Of a stretch of 64,000 bases of DNA, positions 47,616-58,006 are shown one piece after another (within the stretch, counting starts at the first letter, position 1; each line of letters starts with the position of its first letter). The position numbers and the translations under genes are program-made. The notes under the pieces are model-generated. The model ran no database searches. It was not told where the DNA came from and saw nothing but the letters and a program-made list of their open reading frames with translations. The stretch spans positions 62,001-126,000 of the forward strand of contig JAFISE010000047.1 of assembly GCA_022560025.1 (NCBI GenBank). The letters are read 5' to 3'. Source of the DNA: Stagonosporopsis chrysanthemi (Eukaryota > Ascomycota > Dothideomycetes > Pleosporales > Didymellaceae).

Positions 47616-48985
47616 TTACCCTGATCTTAAGCGCAAAGACCAGACCGTCATCGTTAGACACGTCAAGGGCACTGCGCAGACCCAATACACCCAAAACCGA
47701 TCAGACACTAACCATCCAACACTGCCTTCTTCAGGCGTGAATTCAAAGAAGCTCATGCTGAAAATTGCCTGCATTTTATTAATCACCGACGTAGCACTCG
47801 CTAGATTGTCTTACCGAAAGGAACGTTGGAGGTAGAAAGGCCATGGTCACCACTGCAATAGTTCGCATTGCGCTGCTGTCTCGTTGTGCGTTCATATTGT
47901 AAGCCTAGATCCAATCTGTTATCTTGTTTGTATTCATCTTTAACTGAGATGTACTCACGAGCGCTATCTCATTCTGCAGCCGATCCCTGTTGGATTGCGA
48001 GCGTCGTACAAAGTTTCGAAGCATGCGCATCTGAAAGTTCATACGCGTTTGCAATTGTCGTGGGTGATTCGCGCTGCTATCGCCTGAAATTGTCATTTGA
48101 CTTGCAACATATGTCATGTGTTGCTGCATAGCTTCTATCGTCTCGGCAGTCACGCTGAGAGTCTCGTAGGAATGGATGGCGTGGCGCGCTGCTTCGTGCA
48201 TCATGACATAACTATGCAAACCTCGGCCAGGAGTTGAGCGATCCTTATGAAAGTGGTTAGATGCGGTCGTCTTACTGGAATCAATCGTTGCATACCTTCT
48301 CAATAGAGCGAACAATATCACGTACAGACCAGACAGACGTGTCATGCATAGCGACCAAGGCCTCCACAAGCGGCACATGCAATGAAAAGGGCTCTGAAGA
48401 AGGTATCGTAGGGCCCAAGTTGTCGAGAGACAGCTTCAAGTGTTTTCGAAACAGTATGGATGCGCCTATGCAAAGCATTGCGGATTCCGTTGGCGACCAT
48501 CGTGAGCAGAATGTCATCTCATGCCATGTATAGGACGTAGCGTCTGAAGCGGCCATTTTCACCAAGACACGGAACCATGTATCTGTAATTCGATCTGTTA
48601 AAGGCTCGTGTCGGACGCACGAGGTGAGTGTTCTTACAGACATGCTGCGCACCATCGTTTTGGACCATTGACTCAGCTGAGCTGTAGAATCCATTCGAAC
48701 GCAGGTATGCCTCTGTAAGCAAATGGCTTGGAATATGAAACGATTGTATAAGCTCAGGTGCTGGCTGTGCATCAATTGAGAACACATCGTCTTCTATCAG
48801 GCTGTACATGGTCATCGTGAGTCCCCATTTTTTGATCTGATAGAGCGTACATGTATTGCAAACCCTTGGATGCAGTATTCTGAACTTATATTAGGACATT
48901 GTGACTGGTCTGATGAAGAGGTAACACTTACGGCCAATGTCCTAGACTCATAATCCCACGATCCTGTTGAAGCTACGGACCCTTC
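47616..48985 (-). CDS. Fungal CorA-like membrane protein, 5' end unresolved
   Basis: At least six exons on the minus strand: 48932..about 48985, 48638..48884, 48296..48594, 47959..48243, 47815..47904 and 47616..47768, with introns of 43-54 nt. Key blocks in order are EDDVFSID, SNGFYSSAESM, TWHEMTFCSRW, DTSVWSVRDIVRSIEK, HEAARHAIHSYETL and SQSNRDRLQNEIAL. Two membrane helices follow: MRTIAVVTMAFLPPTFLSA, running on into IFSMSFFEF, then WVYWVCAVPLTCLTMTVW. The layout is that of the fungal CorA-like family, where MSFF stands in place of the GMN selectivity loop, so magnesium transport is not established. From the ATG at 48815 the model alone gives 334 residues. Similarity continues upstream to about 48985 (TEGSVASTGSWDYESRTLA), but no start codon was found in that frame, so the 5' end may be damaged or need another exon. 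Confidence 0.75.
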
Positions 48986-49559
48986 AGTATGCAACAGCAC
49001 AACGAAGAGCCCAGCGCATACATTGTTGTAAGATGGTCAAGGGCTGCATCGTAGCAGAGAAGACCAGTGATTAGTTCGAAGAATTGCGAGCAAAAGTTGT
49101 CAGGCTATATGGAAGGCTTCTGAAGACCGCTTGAGGATGCTCAGCGGCTGTGTGACCCACATCAGGTAATATGTAACCAATAAAGGCTCGCGGCAAGATT
49201 GTTGAAGCGCTCGGGCGGGCCGCTCCTTAACCATCCCGTGCGGAGACAACATGAGCATCACAGCTCAATTCGACCATACTTTTGGCTCTTCTCCGAAACA
49301 ACAAGCGGCGTCAACGAGCACGATCCGAGGTGACGGTCGCTGCGGTGAGCGGTACTACGAAGAGCCAGAGGTGCGTCGGATTTGGTGGGGCGGGGTTGAA
49401 GTTTGTGGCTAAGCTCCTTCTGCATTGGGACTTATGATGGAAACACAGGCAGTCGCAACACGAAGTTCTTGCAACCTACATACTCATGTCTTGGTGGACC
49501 ACAGGACCTCGGGATCCTCTGTCACTATGTGGTCGCCGTCAGCGCCAGCCGGTAAGGGA
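48986..49559. other. Intergenic
   Basis: About 570 bp that may include the missing 5' end of the CorA-like gene. No separate gene seen. Confidence 0.35.
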
Positions 49560-49965
49560 AACAAACCGCAGGCGCAACTTCAAATACGCGATTGCACTTT
49601 GGGGTGGGTATGCGCACTTTCAATCAAGCTGGCAGCTGCTCAAGATATGCTTGATAAGGAGCATGAGCGCATGAGCCCGTCCAGTACCCCAACGATAGCG
49701 TTTTCTACACCCTCGGACGCGTTCATAAGCACAATGTGGCTATCACTTATCTTCCCGGCAGCATAGGTACACAATCTGCCGCCATTGTAGCAGCCCGAAT
49801 GAGGTTTAGGTTTACGAACGCCAGGTTTGAGCTCATGGTTGGTATTGGTGGCAGTGTGCCGAGTGTCGCGCTAGGTACACGACTCAGAGACGTTGTTGTC
49901 AGTTATCCACACGAACAACATGGCGGTGTACTACTGTACGGCTTCGGCAATACCATAACCAAATA
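49560..49965 (+). pseudogene. Nucleoside-phosphorylase-like N-terminal domain of a fungal NLR, relic
   Basis: One frame reads TLGWVCALSIKLAAAQDMLD. After a one-base shift near 49690 another frame reads VFYTLGRVHKHNVAITYLPG, AAIVAARM, FELMVGIGGSVPS and RLRDVVVSYPHEQHGGVLLY, ending at a TAA at 49963-49965. This is the purine/uridine-phosphorylase-like domain that heads many fungal NACHT or NB-ARC proteins (patatin/HET/PNP-type NLRs). The NACHT and repeat domains are absent downstream. The single frameshift and loss of the remaining domains mark it as a relic. Intact proteins of this type are candidates in fungal self/non-self recognition. Confidence 0.75.
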
Positions 49966-50285
49966 AAAGGAAGTCTACGACCACGCTACTGGGCAGACAT
50001 TAACACAAGAACGTGTCCTCGAGGTGCCCAACAGAAAAGGACTTGAAGCTGGATCCAAAACCAAGTCTGTAGACACTGGAGACCAGGTTGAAGGTGGTAC
50101 TCAGAATCTCCATTACATTCTCTCAGAAGTCTGTAAGCCGTCTTACTGCGCACTACAGGATCGCTGACCACGTGTGCAGAAACTGCATCCCCTGTTGCGA
50201 CGCAACGACAATGACCGCAACTTCTTAATAAGGCTGGACCTACTGGACTCCCTCTGCGGACGAAACCGGCCAGTCATTAGTATTA

Positions 50286-50334
50286 AGCTCGGCCATATAG
50301 TGTTCGGCCGGATATAGTGATCGGCCACCCCACC
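50286..50334 (+). repeat. Left terminal inverted repeat
   Basis: 49 bp. Its reverse complement matches 52030-52078 with two mismatches. It contains two copies of a 15-bp unit (GGCCGAACACTATAT, one copy with a mismatch), a likely transposase-binding arrangement. Confidence 0.9.
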
Positions 50335-50382
50335 CAAAGCACCCACACAGTATCGAGTCTCGATTTTACTCAACAACAACGG

Positions 50383-51975
50383 TTATATTTGCCACTCAGT
50401 ACACATAGAGCTAAGAGTAAGAGCTGCTGCTGCTGCTGCCGCTTTTTGAGCTTCTTTCTCAGGTGACTTGCTTGTCTGTTGAGCCTGTAGAGCTGCTGCT
50501 CGATCAATGGCAGCCTTAATCGTCTCAACGTTACTAAAGCGCTCATTTGGGTTAACTTGAACTCGCTTCTGTGAGCGAGTAACTATACCACTATCTAGTT
50601 TATATTTAAGTCGTTCGTTTTCAGCTTAGAGTTGAGCTGCCCGAGTATTTGCAGCTGCAATAGCCTTGCCTGCTTTGCCAAGAACAAGCCGGGTACTCCG
50701 TGAGAGGTTCTCTGACTGTAGTAACTGTTGGTGAGCCTTATATAGGGCCTGTGAGCTCTGAGGAGTATTGAATACTAGCCCTGAGGTAGCTGCCTCCTGG
50801 TTGGTTGCTGGTAGAGTACTTGGACGCCCAGAGATTTGAGATAAGTGAAGGACTTGCTCTGGGTTATATAGGCAGAGACCTGCTGCCTGCTAACTAGCTT
50901 GTATAACTCGTTCTGATAGACCTTCTTCTCTTGCTTTGTTATACGATACTACAAAGCGCTCCTTCTTGATAGGTGCTGCGTCATCTAGGGCAGAGAGAGC
51001 TCAGATCTGCTCACAGTACCTAGACTTGACCACAGAGAATGGAGCAAGATCTAGCGGCTGTAGTATGTAAGAGGCGTGTGGCGGGAGGTATAGTAGATGT
51101 ATCCAGTTGACCTTGCAGAGCCACATGAAGTCAATAGGGATGTGGGAGCCATAGCCGTCTAGAAGGAGTAGACAGTAACCCTAGGTTGATAGTAAAGTAT
51201 TTGGTATAAAGATACGCTGTAACCATTCATAACCAATTGCGTTGGATGTCCAGCCATTCTCTGACGTTGTATAGAGCCAATCTAGAGTACCTTCTGCAGG
51301 GAACTAGGTAGATTGTAGATGCTTGCCCTTGAAGATGACTAGGCATTGGAGTTTAATGCCGGTGGCGGAGATAGTCTTAATGATTGATACCCACTCACAA
51401 TCCTCTGGAGATTTGATATAAGCCTTCTTCTTTGATGAACTGGCAAGCACCTAGGCGTTGGTACATACCCCTAGGGCAACCCCAGTCTCATCTATATTCT
51501 ATATATCCTCATAGTGTATTCCTAGCTCAACGCGAGTACGCTCAAACAGCTTAAGGAAGGCTCAAATAGTCTTATAGCTAGCTGCTGTACTCTGTGCGCT
51601 TCCAATTGTTCAGCCAACTATAGAGGCAACGCGTAAGTTGCAGTTGATGAAATGGGGTACTTATAGTTGCCCAAGAGGCTCGTAGTCACTGTTCATGTAA
51701 AGGATTCAAGTGGCTATCTCTCGCACGCGAGGATGAGATGGAGGTTATGCGCGTAAGTCCTCATCAAGTATCTAATCTACTAGGAAGGCCTCTTGTTCTA
51801 GAGTTAATCGCTGCTGATTTGAGTGAGCTATTGCGTTGGGTTGGCGACCGTTGATGCGCTCTTGGAGCGTAGATCGGGGAACACCATAGGCTGCAGCAGC
51901 CTTCCGTTGGCTTGTAAAAACACCAGCACGAAGATCATCAATAGCAGCTTGTATAGCCAGCTCGCGGGTATCCAT
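50383..51975 (-). pseudogene. Fot1/pogo DDE transposase with about ten in-frame stops
   Basis: One frame from the ATG at 51975 to the TAA at 50383-50385 (530 codons, close to Fot1 length) reads a complete transposase with no frameshift. The N-terminal psq/HTH is AIDDLRAGVFTSQRKAAAAY, then YGVPRSTLQERI. The DDE core has NIDETG (first Asp near codon 162) and LLLDGYGSH (second Asp near codon 273), followed by LYLPPHASYILQPLDLAPF. The C-terminus is Ala/Gln-rich and coiled. About ten TAG, TGA or TAA codons interrupt it, for example before ILDED, before TIGSAQ, before AFLKLF and before NIDETG, where the family usually has Trp or Gln. C:G-to-T:A changes explain nearly all. Confidence 0.88.
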
Positions 51976-52029
51976 TTTGGAAGCGTGGTGTTGATGATAA
52001 TAGGGGTCAAAAACTGAGTAACGCGTTGT

Positions 52030-52078
52030 GGTGGGGTGGCCGAACACTATATCTGGCCGAACACTATATGGCCGAGCT
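52030..52078 (-). repeat. Right terminal inverted repeat
   Basis: Partner of the left repeat. It contains two exact copies of GGCCGAACACTATAT, then GGCCGAGCT at the outer end, followed by the TA duplication. Confidence 0.9.
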
Positions 52079-52526
52079 TAATGGGATGCGAGTGGCTATC
52101 GGCTCAGTTGAGCTGACAGGCCCTACCCGAATAGAGGCTTACCCTGTACTGGAAATGCCGAAGAGTAAAGCACCCACGGAAAAGGACGATATGGTCATAG
52201 ATATCAGCACTGACTACCCTTCTGACCCGCTAACGCAAGACCAGAAGACGGCCTTGAAGGACGCTTTAACCAGATGAAGCATGAGAGATGCATACTAGGT
52301 GCGATGCCAACAAGGTGAATGGCGCAGTACTTCGATTGTATCTTCATTTTTTTGGTCGTGGGTATCATCTAGGTAATGGATCGTATCTGATGCTACAGCA
52401 TCGCCTCGTAAAGTAGGGCATCCGTCCGCTCGAAAAAGTTGTATCGCGGCTCCCGTGCCTGCGTCTCGAATACCATCATCGATCATTTCGCTGCCTGCTT
52501 TCTTTCTCCCAGCTTCTCGCACACGC

Positions 52527-53185
52527 CTAGAAGACCATCTCGTGGGGGTGCTGGCCGCTCCTCAAGCTGAAGCTGGCGCCCAAGTATGCCTCGAGATCAG
52601 GCTGCTGCTTGATTGTCGTAATCAGCGCCTTATCAACTGCCTTCTGGTCCGCAATGCGTTGAGGGTCAACGTCCTTCTTCTGGGGTGTTGTCTCGCCCTG
52701 TTCAAAAAACGCATCCTCGCCCTTGCCCTCCTTCTTCTCGCGCGCCCAGTACTCGTCCTTGCTCACGCGGTCCAGGACTTCAGTATCAAGATTTGCGACA
52801 TCAACGGATGCGCCGGTCGCAATAACGTAGCGGTGGTTGACTCGGCGCAGGGGAACGCCGTTGGCCTTGAAGGGACCGGTGACCAGGAGAACGCCCTGCT
52901 CGAGTTGGCGCAGGAGGACGACGCGCTTGCCGGAGAAGCGACCGGAGAGGAGAATGAGGATAGTACCGGGCTTGAGAGAGTCGCGGTATTTGGTGGGGTG
53001 TGCGGTCTTGCGGGCCTGGCGCTGTTAGCATGTGATTGACACACCGCAGTCTCGCATCTTCAGAGCTATCTGCGCGAGTGAAAGCGCTGCAGCCAGAAGT
53101 TCGGTTCGGCGCATACCTTCTTCATCAGCGCCTCCTCCTCCGCAGGGTAGTAACGCGAGGCCTTCTGTTCACCGGCAGTAGACAT
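52527..53185 (-). CDS. 60S ribosomal protein L6 (eL6)
   Basis: Two exons, complement(52527..53021, 53117..53185), with a 95-nt GTATGC...CAG intron, give 187 residues. Exon 1 encodes MSTAGEQKASRYYPAEEEAL, the fungal eL6 N-terminus. Exon 2 contains SLKPGTILILLSGRFSGKR, VVLLRQLEQGVLLVTGPF and NGVPLRRVNHRYVIATG, the RPL6 KOW-like domain. The end is YLGASFSLRSGQHPHEMVF, matching the conserved SxFSLRxGxxPHEM tail. It is a cytosolic large-subunit protein. An intron close to the start codon is typical of fungal ribosomal protein genes. Another 5' UTR intron is possible but not provable here. Confidence 0.96.
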
Positions 53186-54628
53186 TGTGGAGTAGTGAGT
53201 TCTGGGGTTCAATTAGAACTTGAACTTCTACTTGATGTTCAGATTTGCGGTAATACTTACTGTCGAAATGTTTGATGTTGTTGCTGTCGCCGTCGCCGTC
53301 GCGATAATGCTCATCTGTGGGAAGCTCGCTTGCAAGGTACCGGCCAATGAGAGTTCGACTAGTGCATGCTCTCCAGCGACGTCATTCCCATTCTTCTCCA
53401 CTCCAACAGCTCTCCGTATCTTGCGATCTTCGTTAACGCCAAGGTAAATGGATCTAGACGTACGCAAGAGTTTTCACCAACACCGTATCATCGTTGTGAC
53501 TTGGATTGTTCGGGGACGGGTTTCGGTTAGTATCAGCAACATCGTGCATGTTGAGCCGCGAAGCATTCAGATACAGGGCAGACAGGATCAGTTTGTACAC
53601 GCTTGGCAATCGCATTCGCTGTCTTTCGCTGCCTCGTAAATGAGCGATGCTTGTCGACACTCCTTTTCATATCTGTCATTTGCGACCCATGGAGCCACTG
53701 AAACAAGATGCATGAGCACCTTGAACATCACGCTTAATGGCTCAAGGGCATCAACAATGTCATCCGCGACCTAGAAAGCTGCATCGGACTGAGTTGACTT
53801 AGAAGCTATTGGATTCCCTTGCTGATACATTATGTAGATGTGAGATTGCAAGTTCACAAGCGACACGTGACCCACGTGTCCTTGATGGAGCTGTTAACTT
53901 ATCCTGTCCCTCATGGATCGGTCATTGATGGCATTCGGCAGCCTCGGATGCTAGGCGCTTCGGTGTGTTGATGTTGGCTCTCACGTTGCCCAACAGATGC
54001 ATTTCGTCGCGCCCTCCCCCTGGCTCACACGGAGGCCCTTAAGTATAATGGATCAGCGTAAATTTGGCAAAGTAACAATTCATTGCAAGACTACACTGTC
54101 TTTCAGCGCTTATGTAAGAAAGGCAGCCTAGAAGTGTCTGAGGGCCTCCTCACTACAATATGCAGATGAATGTCAACTTGTTAGCATCAATTGGGCTTTG
54201 GTAGGGATCGCAAGCCTCATAGTGGTAGCTGTGCTAATCCATCGAACAATTGTCGCCGCTCTACGACGACAGATTGCCTCCACACCAAGGCGGCACCATT
54301 GCAGGCCAACTGTGGCTAAGTGCACACGACGTGCATCCGAGGCAACCCAAACTCAAAGAGCATCCGTGCGCCAAGCCTCAAAACTCCTCTGCATTCAATG
54401 GAAAAGCAATTATTTTCCGCATTGGGTAATTATAGGAAGTTATGGCTCCCGTGGTGGCGTGGAAACGCAGGGGCAAGCCCTGTGTATGGTGCCGGGCGGA
54501 CCGCTGCAACATGACAGTCAATGCACGAGCTTTCATAAATCGGCATTTATGATTCTCAACCTCCAGGCTGAGATTACAGTGGCCTACAAGACTTGGGACA
54601 AGAAGCACTTTCTCATCACCAGCCGTGT

Positions 54629-54663
<35 letters not shown>

Positions 54664-55211
54664 TGTTCGTTCGGTATTGAAGTTACTCGCTCTGTGTACC
54701 GCAGCACCAGCGTGTAATCGGGCTTGCATGGCCCAGGCAAAGACGGCTGTTGGATGATCCGAATTCTGCATGCAGCCGCAGCGTCCAAACTGGAAATGAC
54801 AATCGGGGAGCGTTCATGCCAATCACCACAGTCAACAGGAGTATCCCCGAAGATCCTCAGGAACACTGCTGAGCTGGGCGCGAAAAATGAAGGACTCGCT
54901 GGGCGGGCGTAGTCGCTCAAAGCAATAAACACCGACGGTTTGAAACGGCTCCAGCCCGCATTTGGCCAATCACAGGTCAGCGTCGAAGTTTCAAAATATG
55001 CCCCGGACAGGGGCCTCGCGCGGCTCTTTCCCCACGGCATCGTCGACCCACCGATGCAAACACCCGGCCACGAAGTCTTATAACAGCAAGGCCCTATTCA
55101 CTATGGCTCCTTCACCCACGCTTAGTTTCCGCGTTGTACGCGCACGCTCACTCTTTACTTTTAACCTGCTTTGCTTTTCTTACTTCGTTTCTTACCTCTA
55201 GCACTTGCAAC
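53186..55211. other. Gene-free spacer between L6 and the GH76 gene
   Basis: 2 kb. Long open frames at 54198-54680 (+) and 54378-55040 (-) overlap on opposite strands and lack recognisable domains; I regard both as chance frames. A TATAACA near 55078 could be the GH76 core promoter. Confidence 0.4.
54629..54663 (+). repeat. GGCTCG hexanucleotide microsatellite, nearly 6 units
   Basis: Five perfect GGCTCG units plus GGCTC in tandem. It encodes Ala-Arg or Ser-Pro repeats in chance frames. A probable length-variable site. Confidence 0.9.
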
Positions 55212-57119
55212 ATGAAGTTATTTGCTACTGTTGGAGCTGTGCTCCTACCTTTTATTGCGTCAACTGCGAGCGCCGTTGAGTTGGATCCTGAGAATGAGGC
55301 GTCTATCAAGGCTGCTGCGCGGACCTATGCCTACGGATTGATGGAGCTTTATAAGAACAACGCCACTGGAACACCAAAGGAGGATATTGGCATTTGGCCC
55401 CAGCCTTTATACTGGTGGCAAGGCGGTGCGGCTTGGGGCGGGGTGGTTGAGTACAGTCAGTTCTCTGGGGATGACTCGCACGTCAAGACAATGCAGCAGG
55501 CTTTGACTGCCAACTACGGGCCTAACAACGACTTCATCTTGGATTACCGCAAATCACAAACTGGAAATGACGATCAGGCTTTCTGGGCTCTTGCAGTGAT
55601 GTCGGCTCTTGAGTACCAGTTCCCGGAACCCGACTCAGCTCCTGCGGATTATCTGGAGGTTGCTGTGAATGCCTTCAACAACATTGTCGGACGTTGGGAC
55701 ACAACCACTTGCGACGGAGGACTAAAGTGGCAGATCTACCCTGAGAACTCGTACGGTTACAACTACAAGAACGCAATCTCTAACGGATGTACCTTTGCGC
55801 TTGGTGCGCGCCTCGCCCGCTACACAGGCAACCAGACATACGCGGACTGGGCAGAGAAGATCTACGACTGGACCAAGTCTGTGGGCATGATCAGCGACAT
55901 CTACGAAGTCTTTGATGGGGTTGACGACAAGACGAATTGCGCTGCGGTTGCCGACAAGACTCAATGGACCTACAACAACGCTATGTTCCTCCACGGTTCT
56001 GCCTTCATGTACGACATCACAAATGGTGCGAGCGTGTGGAAGGACCGCGTCTCTGGATTTCTCTCGCACGCTGAGCTGTTGTTCTTCAGCGCGGTTGAGA
56101 AGGACAACATCATGTACGAGTGGGCTTGCGAGACAGGAGTGTCGGGGCGTAATTGCAACCTCGACCAGCAGTCCTTCAAGGCTTACCTTTCGCGCTTCAT
56201 GGCGAAGACCGCGGCTGTTGCACCCTTCACAAAGGACACGATCACCAAGTACCTCCGTGCATCTGCAGTTGGCGCTGCCAAATCGTGCTCAGGTGGAGAC
56301 GACGGTGTTACTTGTGGGTCGAAGTGGTACGCTGGAAGCTGGGATGGCACATCTGGCGTCGGCCAGCAGCTCGCAGCCTTGGAGGTCACTCAGGCACTAC
56401 TTTCGTTGAAAAACAACATTGTCCCTGCTAAGATGGGGGCGACTGAGCCAAAGCCTACTACAACCGCAGCACCAAGGCCCAGCTCTACACCTGCTAGCAA
56501 GGCTACTACAGCCCCTGCGTCCAAGCCTGTTGAGTCTAGCAAGGCAGTCCAGCCTAGCCGGGCGCCTCCATCCAGCGAAGCCGCTCCTGTCGTGTCGAGC
56601 GTACCTGTACCAGCCCCATCCACTGAAGCCGCGCCCGCCGAAAGTGCTGCACCTTCAACCAAGAACGCTATGCCAACTTCTGCAGTTGCAGAGCAATCCT
56701 CTGCGGTATTGGTCGTTCCTACAAAGAAGCCTATCAGCCAGATCAACGAGCTCACATCGTCTGCCGGTGTTGCTGCAAGCTGCTCTTCAAGCACGACGAT
56801 CACAATCACCATCTCGAGGCCCACTGCCGGTGTCAATACCACCTGCACACCGAGCACAACCATGACCGTCTACGTTCCTCCCGTCACATCGACTCCAGAG
56901 GTCCCGTCTGTCGCAACGACCAGCGCACCTGGGGTGCCACCGGTTCTGACCACACTCTCGCCTGTCGCACCGCCTGCAAATGTCAGCGTGTCTGCTAATG
57001 GCAGTGCACCAAGCTCGACGGCACCGGTGGAGTTTCAAGGCGCTGCCTCGAGCATCAAGATCATGGGCAGCTCGGTTGTTGGTGCCCTTATCGTTGCTGC
57101 GATGGCTGGTCTTTTGTAA
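55212..57119 (+). CDS. GPI-anchored GH76 mannan endo-1,6-alpha-mannosidase (Dfg5/Dcw1 family)
   Basis: A single exon of 635 residues from the ATG at 55212, where the signal peptide MKLFATVGAVLLPFIASTAS begins; the upstream in-frame extension has no ATG. The GH76 domain covers about residues 25-440 with WPQPLYWWQGGAAWGG, the catalytic Asp pair in GNDDQAFW (Asp120-Asp121), GGLKWQIYPENSYGYNYKNA and TYNNAMFLHGSAFMYD. A long Ser/Thr/Pro/Ala-rich stalk follows, then a C-terminal hydrophobic segment (VVGALIVAAMAGLL) preceded by SS, as expected for GPI attachment. Dfg5/Dcw1 enzymes are thought to process the GPI-glycan mannose core to transfer GPI proteins to cell-wall glucan. It acts at the plasma membrane and wall. 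Confidence 0.95.
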   Translation: MKLFATVGAVLLPFIASTASAVELDPENEASIKAAARTYAYGLMELYKNNATGTPKEDIGIWPQPLYWWQGGAAWGGVVEYSQFSGDDSHVKTMQQALTANYGPNNDFILDYRKSQTGNDDQAFWALAVMSALEYQFPEPDSAPADYLEVAVNAFNNIVGRWDTTTCDGGLKWQIYPENSYGYNYKNAISNGCTFALGARLARYTGNQTYADWAEKIYDWTKSVGMISDIYEVFDGVDDKTNCAAVADKTQWTYNNAMFLHGSAFMYDITNGASVWKDRVSGFLSHAELLFFSAVEKDNIMYEWACETGVSGRNCNLDQQSFKAYLSRFMAKTAAVAPFTKDTITKYLRASAVGAAKSCSGGDDGVTCGSKWYAGSWDGTSGVGQQLAALEVTQALLSLKNNIVPAKMGATEPKPTTTAAPRPSSTPASKATTAPASKPVESSKAVQPSRAPPSSEAAPVVSSVPVPAPSTEAAPAESAAPSTKNAMPTSAVAEQSSAVLVVPTKKPISQINELTSSAGVAASCSSSTTITITISRPTAGVNTTCTPSTTMTVYVPPVTSTPEVPSVATTSAPGVPPVLTTLSPVAPPANVSVSANGSAPSSTAPVEFQGAASSIKIMGSSVVGALIVAAMAGLL

Positions 57120-58006
57120 GAAGTGCCGACGTGGTGTCCGAACCTTCTCTTCATATTCCTTCTGGGACACTATTTCATTGTACATATATCCTTCATATCA
57201 AAGCTTGACCAAAATGCAGCCTCGGCATGGTTCGTAGATACTGTGTAAACAATATTAGAATCCACAAGTTCGCCAAAGTGTGTTACATGACGTCTGCAGC
57301 TTTGATGTGGTCCCTGTCCGCGTAACGTAGTTGTCGTCTCCGTGTCCAGGGTCCGTCTTGCTTCTCAATGTAGTGTCTCAGTTTGGTCATGGACAAGTGC
57401 ACATGACGAACGCAATCGACAAGCCTAATGTCGTAGGCATGATGTGGATCAGCCGCCTTTAATCTGCGGTTGTCGCTGGCACTGGCAGCTGCCCCGCGTC
57501 GGCGCCACCAAGCTCCTCAACGTTGCGCGCCATGACCCAAGGCCTGCCCGCAGCATTCCGCAGCACGACCACACATCCGAGCGCTCAATAGCAGCTATAG
57601 CGCATCTTATACGCGCACATAGCCGCTTGGTCTCGCCAACGAAGACGGACGAGCCGATATCTGGCGCCCAAGAGTGATTGGCCCAAGGGAATGGCAATAA
57701 TGACTGCCTAGAGCGCGCCTGCTTCATTCCGTACATCTCTTGCTGAGCCCAAGAGAAGAACACCTTGCAGTAGTAACAAGTGAAGGTACGCGCCCACGGC
57801 TGAGAAAAGGAGTCCTCGCTGACAGGTGCAAGACCGCAGGATCCGACCACATTCCCCACTGTTCCTCTGCACGTCCGCTGCGAATCTCGAGCGCGTTCCG
57901 CAAACCTCCCACCACGTCACCCCACAATCGCTATATACGCACCGCTACCGCTGCATCCATATCCCAGTACTCTCAGCCCTACAGCCTGAGGGGCTGCACC
58001 GCCAGC
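57120..58006. other. Intergenic, promoter of the GPAT gene
   Basis: 890 bp with GH76 3' flank and acyltransferase 5' region. No gene seen. Confidence 0.45.

Larger units (their letters stand above)
50286..52078. mobile_element. Fot1/pogo-type (Tc1/mariner superfamily) DNA transposon, 1,793 bp
   Basis: A TA dinucleotide flanks both sides (50284-50285 and 52079-52080), the expected target-site duplication. The ends are 49-bp inverted repeats starting AGCTCGGCCATATAGTG. Almost all of the interior is occupied by a minus-strand DDE transposase frame with psq-type helix-turn-helix. Size, TA target, end structure and transposase type agree with Fot1/pogo elements of filamentous fungi. It is probably non-autonomous now, because the transposase carries many stops. 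Whether related copies occur elsewhere cannot be judged from one window. Confidence 0.93.
50179..52277 (+). pseudogene. Unknown ORF interrupted by the Fot1/pogo-type element
   Basis: On the plus strand a frame reading KLHPLLRRNDNDRNF and LLDSLCGRNRPVISI runs into the left end of the transposon. If the element (50286-52078) and one copy of the TA duplication are removed, the frame continues without a break as NGMRVAIGSVELTGPTRIEA, then PVLEMPKSKAPTEKDD, to the TGA at 52275-52277. A coherent frame across the empty site shows the element landed in coding sequence. I do not recognise the protein. Its start is not resolved: a GTGTGCAG acceptor just before 50179 suggests an exon begins there, and the frame at 49966-50140 may belong to the same gene. 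Confidence 0.55.

Noticed and set aside
54198..55040. Overlapping open frames of 160 (+) and 220 (-) codons around the GGCTCG repeat
   Set aside because: Mutually antisense, no domain, and the repeat itself lengthens the frames by avoiding stops.
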